Of a stretch of 44,540 nt of DNA, positions 40,429-44,540 are shown one piece after another. The first letter of the stretch is position 1, and every line of letters starts with the position of its first letter. Origin of the DNA: Tolumonas sp. (GTDB taxonomy: Bacteria; Pseudomonadota; Gammaproteobacteria; Enterobacterales; Aeromonadaceae). Below the pieces are notes generated by a model. It had not been told where the DNA came from, made no database searches, and worked only from the letters and a program-made list of their open reading frames with translations. The stretch is taken from NCBI GenBank assembly GCA_003251455.1, contig QKFI01000432.1, positions 1-44,540 of the forward strand, written 5' to 3'. The position numbers and the translations under genes were made by a program.

Positions 40429-41028
40429 ATGTCTGATAAATCGGATTCAGCAGTGACAGAAAATCGGTTCGAGTCATTTCCGGAACGCAAACTGCCTGAA
40501 ATTACACAACGGGATATTGTCGCACAAAGCCGGTTATTCAGAGTTGAAGCATTACATCTTCAATTTACAAATGGTGAACAACGCATTTATGAGCGGATCC
40601 CTGGTGGGAATCGACATGCGGTGATGATTGTTCCGGTGTTAGACAATGATCGATTAATTCTGATTCGGGAATATGCGGCAGGCACGCATTCTTATGAACT
40701 TGGCTTTCCTAAAGGTCTCGTTGATGCCGGTGAATCGGATGCAGAAGCTGCAAACCGCGAATTGCAGGAAGAGGTCGGTATGGCTACGAATCAACTGCAT
40801 TTCCTCAAAACTGTTTCGCTGGCTCCGGGCTTCATGAATGCTCGCATGGCGTTATTTGTGGCTGAAGACTTATATCCGCAACAACTCGTTGGCGATGAAC
40901 CAGAACCGTTAGAGATCATTGAATGGCCATTGTCAGAAGCGGAAGATCTGATCTCGCATCCTGATTTTCATGAGTCGCGTAGCATGGCTGCGTTGCTGCT
41001 ATTTTTACGCTGGTGGCGTCAACGCTAG
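40429..41028 (+). CDS. nudE: ADP compounds hydrolase NudE (Nudix)
   Basis: Nudix box GLVDAGESDAEAANRELQEEVGM; YERIPGGNRHAVMIVPVLDNDRLILIREYAAGTHSYELGFPKG. Confidence 0.93.
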   Translation: MSDKSDSAVTENRFESFPERKLPEITQRDIVAQSRLFRVEALHLQFTNGEQRIYERIPGGNRHAVMIVPVLDNDRLILIREYAAGTHSYELGFPKGLVDAGESDAEAANRELQEEVGMATNQLHFLKTVSLAPGFMNARMALFVAEDLYPQQLVGDEPEPLEIIEWPLSEAEDLISHPDFHESRSMAALLLFLRWWRQR

Positions 41029-41726
41029 TCATTGATCAGAAAAATCACGTACCCCATGAAACTGGGGTGCTGACTAAGCCATTGTGGGGCTTCCCAGCCG
41101 CCATTTTGAGCTAGCCCTAACTTAAACGGTAGATGTAATCGCTGAAGTTTGTTCAGATAATTTTGGTAGTCGGGGATGGTCTGCTTCCCCTGATATGTTT
41201 GAATGACCACTTCATCCACGACGTTGTTAAGTCCTGAAAGATCTTCAGGTGTTGAATTTGAACTCCAGTCTAATAGTCCTGTGATGCTGAGATGTATGTT
41301 TGTTGGCAGTTGCTGCCGTAACGTCATCAGAAATGAAGTGTATTCTTTTAATCGCAGCGTGCGGGCATCAAAATCAATCTGGATACCATACACCTGATTA
41401 TTTGCTTGTTTCCATTGGATGATCTGCTGGTTTATTTGTCGAAAGATTGCTTGGGACCAGTGAAGCGTCTCGACGCGGTAAGCTAACCAAATGACCGGCG
41501 TTTTCAATCGCGGTACACGAATGCCCTGCGGGATAAAGACAGTTTTATCTGCTTGCTGACTGATCTGTCCCTGTAGAATATAGACCTCATTCGCTTTTGC
41601 CAAAACTGGCTGGGGTTTCACGCCCGCCCATAACCAGAACGATGTGTATTGTGTGGCATCAACAAGCTGTTGTGCGCTGACACAGACGCTGAACTGAAGT
41701 AGCAAAAACAGGAAGAGTGCACGCAT
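41025..41726 (-). CDS. DUF3142-family secreted protein
   Basis: Start ATG 41726 shares its A with the TAA of the upstream CDS; signal peptide MRALFLFLLLQFSVCVSA; FWLWAGVKPQPVLAKANEVYILQGQIS and VYGIQIDFDARTLRLKEYTSFL match DUF3142 from memory. Confidence 0.75.
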   Translation of the reverse strand: MRALFLFLLLQFSVCVSAQQLVDATQYTSFWLWAGVKPQPVLAKANEVYILQGQISQQADKTVFIPQGIRVPRLKTPVIWLAYRVETLHWSQAIFRQINQQIIQWKQANNQVYGIQIDFDARTLRLKEYTSFLMTLRQQLPTNIHLSITGLLDWSSNSTPEDLSGLNNVVDEVVIQTYQGKQTIPDYQNYLNKLQRLHLPFKLGLAQNGGWEAPQWLSQHPSFMGYVIFLIND

Positions 41727-43906
41727 TACCAGTAATATTTCTGTGATTGTCCCCATGGGGTGTCTATATAACGGGATTTAAGCGACAAGAACCATTGCTT
41801 ACGTTGCTCAATGGGGATGTCTTGTGCATCACAATTATTGATCCCACTCCGGGCAAAACAATTGATGGCCCGGAACAGGGCATAGGCCTGTTCTGTATGT
41901 GGCGCTGATTTATCCGCGATGATCTGTTGGTAAGCAGACAGACGGGAAAACGGTTTTCCTGTAAATAAACTTGGCGTGCCACCCAGTTCGTTTTCATCTG
42001 GCTGTTCATTCAGCGGAAAATCATCCAATCCATTTCTCAACACGAAGTCACCCAGACAATTTAATGCTTTGGGTTCATTCGGGTTATTCTTCAAGGACTG
42101 AACCAGAGTGGTTAGTGCCGGACATTGATATTCCTGTGTGTTTTCACCACTCCAGCGGAAAAGCGCCAGCGTTTGTTCTGGATAGGCATATCCCATATAC
42201 AGCGGTTTTGTATCCGGTGTTTCGGGTAATAAAGCGATATCCTGCAGGTATGCATCATACTGTCCCAAATACAAATCTTTGTATAACAGGGTAAACAGGG
42301 CAACATCCCGTTCTTGTGACGAAAGCGGTTTTTTGATTTGCTGACGTAGCAAGTCAGCACTCGCAATATTTCTGAGCAGGATCTGGCGGATCATGCTGGT
42401 TTGAATCGGTGAGTGAGCCGCAAAAACTTCTTTTATCTTCTGATTCCGCTCATAGTTCATTGCCAAAGCCAGTTCGACTTGCTGATGTTGTAATGGGTTG
42501 AGCGTTGGTTTCAGCATTGTTTGCCAGAGCGCCGCTGCTTTTTCTGATTCACCAGCATTTTCGAGCGCAAATCCTTTCAAACTATACAAACTGAACTGAA
42601 GGTAGTCAGGATGTTCCGGTGGCAAACCTTGAGTATCTTCCTGCAGCAGCTTGAGCGTTTGCGAGGCGTCTTTGTCTACATAAAAGGCATAAGCAGCTTT
42701 CAGATAACGGAATAAAACAGGCTGTTCTGCAAAATCTGACGCCTGGGCTTCAAGTTGTGCGAGGGTGAATACTGGTTGTGCATCATCGTCATAACGATGC
42801 CGCATTTGCATCAAGTCAACACTGGCTAACAGGATTGGATCGTGAATATGATTCATATCAGCCAGTGACATGAGCAGTTTGTTATCAATTTCCTGGATCA
42901 ATGCATCATCTTCTGTCGCATGATTTATCGAAGCCAACTTCATTTGCTGAGCATAGTCATTTGCAAGCGCAGTTTCATCTCCGGCTAACCAGTCAATCCG
43001 ACGTAATAACCCCGTTGCAGAGTGCTGATATCGACCTGACGGATAAGCATTGAGGTAGGCCTGAAATGCCGATTTTGCGGCAGCTAATTGGGTTTTATCT
43101 GCATTTTCATTTGATGGATATCCCATCTCATCAAAAGCATGCTGTTGCGCAGCATTCAGTAATGTTCTCCCTGCCATATACTGAGCCGTTTCTTTGATCC
43201 ATGGTTGCGTAGCTTGTGATAGTCGTGCATAAATCTGACTTGCGGTCGCAAAATCTCCGCTATAAAACGCGATTGAACCATTCAGGTAATCAGCAAAAAT
43301 TTTCCCTTCGTCAGAAGTCACATCAGAGAGTCGCCAATCTGCTTGCTGCAGTAATTCTGGATTACAGTTTTGCAGGATCTGCAAACGTGTATCGGCCAAC
43401 ACCTGCTTTTCATTTTTACTCATGCTTGATGTATGAAGTTGCTGCAGGAATTGTTCGGTGCTGACGAGATTATTTGAAATACATCGGCTGCCAGACCAGT
43501 CTGTTGCTTGTGAAATGACAGATTGCAGATCGTTACTGACGCCCAGGTCTTTCACGAGTTGGACGAGTGTTTCATTCGGTTGTTTATTTTCTTCAGTATT
43601 TTCTGTTGCGCTGACGACAGGATTCAAGGAAACCCGATCATTCGGAAACGGCACGAGCGCATAACCCTGATCGGCATAATACGTGTCTGAATCACTGTGT
43701 AGTGATGCATTGGTATGATCAGACCAGAAGAGTTTCAGGTTAATTCGACTGTCATTGGCGGGGGAAAGAAAAGGAATGTTATTGCAGGTATCGAGCATAT
43801 CTCGTTTGAGATTCCATCCGGGATAACAGCTATCATCGCTGCATGCGAAAACGGATGATGAGAAAGCAAGAACGCCAATCATGCCTGCTAAATAAGACCT
43901 GTCCAT
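41726..43906 (-). CDS. Large secreted/periplasmic protein of unknown function, alpha-helical and possibly TPR-like
   Basis: Start MDRSYLAGMIGVLAFSSSVFA|CSDDSCYPGWNLKRDMLDTCNNIPFLSP; helical repeat-like body; coupled to DUF3142 (TAATG). Confidence 0.7.
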   Translation of the reverse strand: MDRSYLAGMIGVLAFSSSVFACSDDSCYPGWNLKRDMLDTCNNIPFLSPANDSRINLKLFWSDHTNASLHSDSDTYYADQGYALVPFPNDRVSLNPVVSATENTEENKQPNETLVQLVKDLGVSNDLQSVISQATDWSGSRCISNNLVSTEQFLQQLHTSSMSKNEKQVLADTRLQILQNCNPELLQQADWRLSDVTSDEGKIFADYLNGSIAFYSGDFATASQIYARLSQATQPWIKETAQYMAGRTLLNAAQQHAFDEMGYPSNENADKTQLAAAKSAFQAYLNAYPSGRYQHSATGLLRRIDWLAGDETALANDYAQQMKLASINHATEDDALIQEIDNKLLMSLADMNHIHDPILLASVDLMQMRHRYDDDAQPVFTLAQLEAQASDFAEQPVLFRYLKAAYAFYVDKDASQTLKLLQEDTQGLPPEHPDYLQFSLYSLKGFALENAGESEKAAALWQTMLKPTLNPLQHQQVELALAMNYERNQKIKEVFAAHSPIQTSMIRQILLRNIASADLLRQQIKKPLSSQERDVALFTLLYKDLYLGQYDAYLQDIALLPETPDTKPLYMGYAYPEQTLALFRWSGENTQEYQCPALTTLVQSLKNNPNEPKALNCLGDFVLRNGLDDFPLNEQPDENELGGTPSLFTGKPFSRLSAYQQIIADKSAPHTEQAYALFRAINCFARSGINNCDAQDIPIEQRKQWFLSLKSRYIDTPWGQSQKYYW

Positions 43907-43992
43907 ATCCCAAACCTGCTTGTGTTGATCTTGTTTTAATCGATTATCGATGAATCGTTCAGCAGTGACTACTGGCAATCTGAACATATTTT

Positions 43993-44540
43993 TCAGCTTT
44001 GTGGCAGGATTTCTGCTGCAGTGCTTAATAAACGAGCAGATATATAACGATAAATCCCTTTTTCCAATACCCAGCGTTGCCAGAAGAGTTTTTCACGGAG
44101 TGGTTTCTCTGGTAACAATTCCACCAATTCACCTTGTTTCAGTTCATTCATAATCTGCAAGCGAGGGATCAGGCAATACGCCAGATTCGCTTTCGCCAGC
44201 GTCACAAATGCTTCGGAAGAACGGACGGTGTGACATGGGTAGCTACCCGAAGGTAAACCAAAATGTTTCTCGATAAAGCTGACATGCATGTCATCCCGTT
44301 GGTCAAACGCTACGCCGGGGGCTTGACGTAAGGCTGCTTCGGTCAGTCCCTGAGGAAAGTAGGCCTGTATAAATGCTGGGCTGGCCGTTAAGACATAATC
44401 CATGAATCCCAGAAAATCGGACTGGCATCCGGAAAGTGGTTCTTCCTGTAAAGTAATCGCGCCGAATGCTTCGCCTTTTCGTAAGCGTTCAATCGTCCTG
44501 TTTTCATCTTCAATGAGCAGATTTAATTCGACTTTCCCTC
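43993..44540 (-). CDS. argP: LysR-family regulator ArgP (IciA), N-terminal part off the window
   Basis: AFDQRDDMHVSFIEKHFGLPSGSYPCHTVRSSEAFVTLAKANLAYCLIPRLQI; the frame stays open to 44540 (KVELNLLIEDENRTIERLRKGEAFGAITLQEEPLSGCQSDFLGF). Confidence 0.9.
   Translation of the reverse strand, partial: GKVELNLLIEDENRTIERLRKGEAFGAITLQEEPLSGCQSDFLGFMDYVLTASPAFIQAYFPQGLTEAALRQAPGVAFDQRDDMHVSFIEKHFGLPSGSYPCHTVRSSEAFVTLAKANLAYCLIPRLQIMNELKQGELVELLPEKPLREKLFWQRWVLEKGIYRYISARLLSTAAEILPQS

Overview
This 44.5 kb window looks like ordinary gammaproteobacterial chromosome. Gene content and order suggest the Aeromonadales, possibly near Tolumonas/Aeromonas; this is inference only. It holds about 28 confident genes and no tRNA, rRNA, CRISPR array, IS element or prophage that I can support. 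In order: 5'-truncated polA; engB/yihA; small membrane and secreted proteins; a lipoprotein pectin methylesterase; an hcp-vgrG T6SS cassette; a YcaD-type MFS transporter; a Pseudomonas-like spuABC putrescine cluster with a divergent puuC-type aldehyde dehydrogenase; sstT; an RcnR/DmeR-type repressor divergent from a CDF metal exporter with a (DH)n tract; mprF plus virJ/acvB-like; an M48 protease plus lemA; uvrD; kup plus a hypothetical; a complete RND efflux operon with a divergent TetR regulator; a PAS/GAF-GGDEF-EAL protein; an orphan GspH-like protein; nudE; DUF3142 plus a large secreted protein of unknown function; and the C-terminal part of argP. The most interesting material is regulatory and architectural. 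It includes a predicted sigma-54 promoter and an internal terminator in hcp-vgrG, a KdgR-like operator before the pectinesterase, an exact TACT-G6-N-AGTA operator before the metal exporter, a predicted sigma-54 promoter before the aldehyde dehydrogenase, a ~96-bp branched inverted repeat between spuB and spuC, a strong hairpin over the annotated mprF start, a pure 22-unit GACCAT microsatellite, an orphan pseudopilin-like protein, and a coupled DUF3142 two-gene unit. I did not find a clearly novel multi-gene system. The best candidates for undescribed biology are the DUF3142 unit, the GspH-like orphan and the spuB-spuC structured element.
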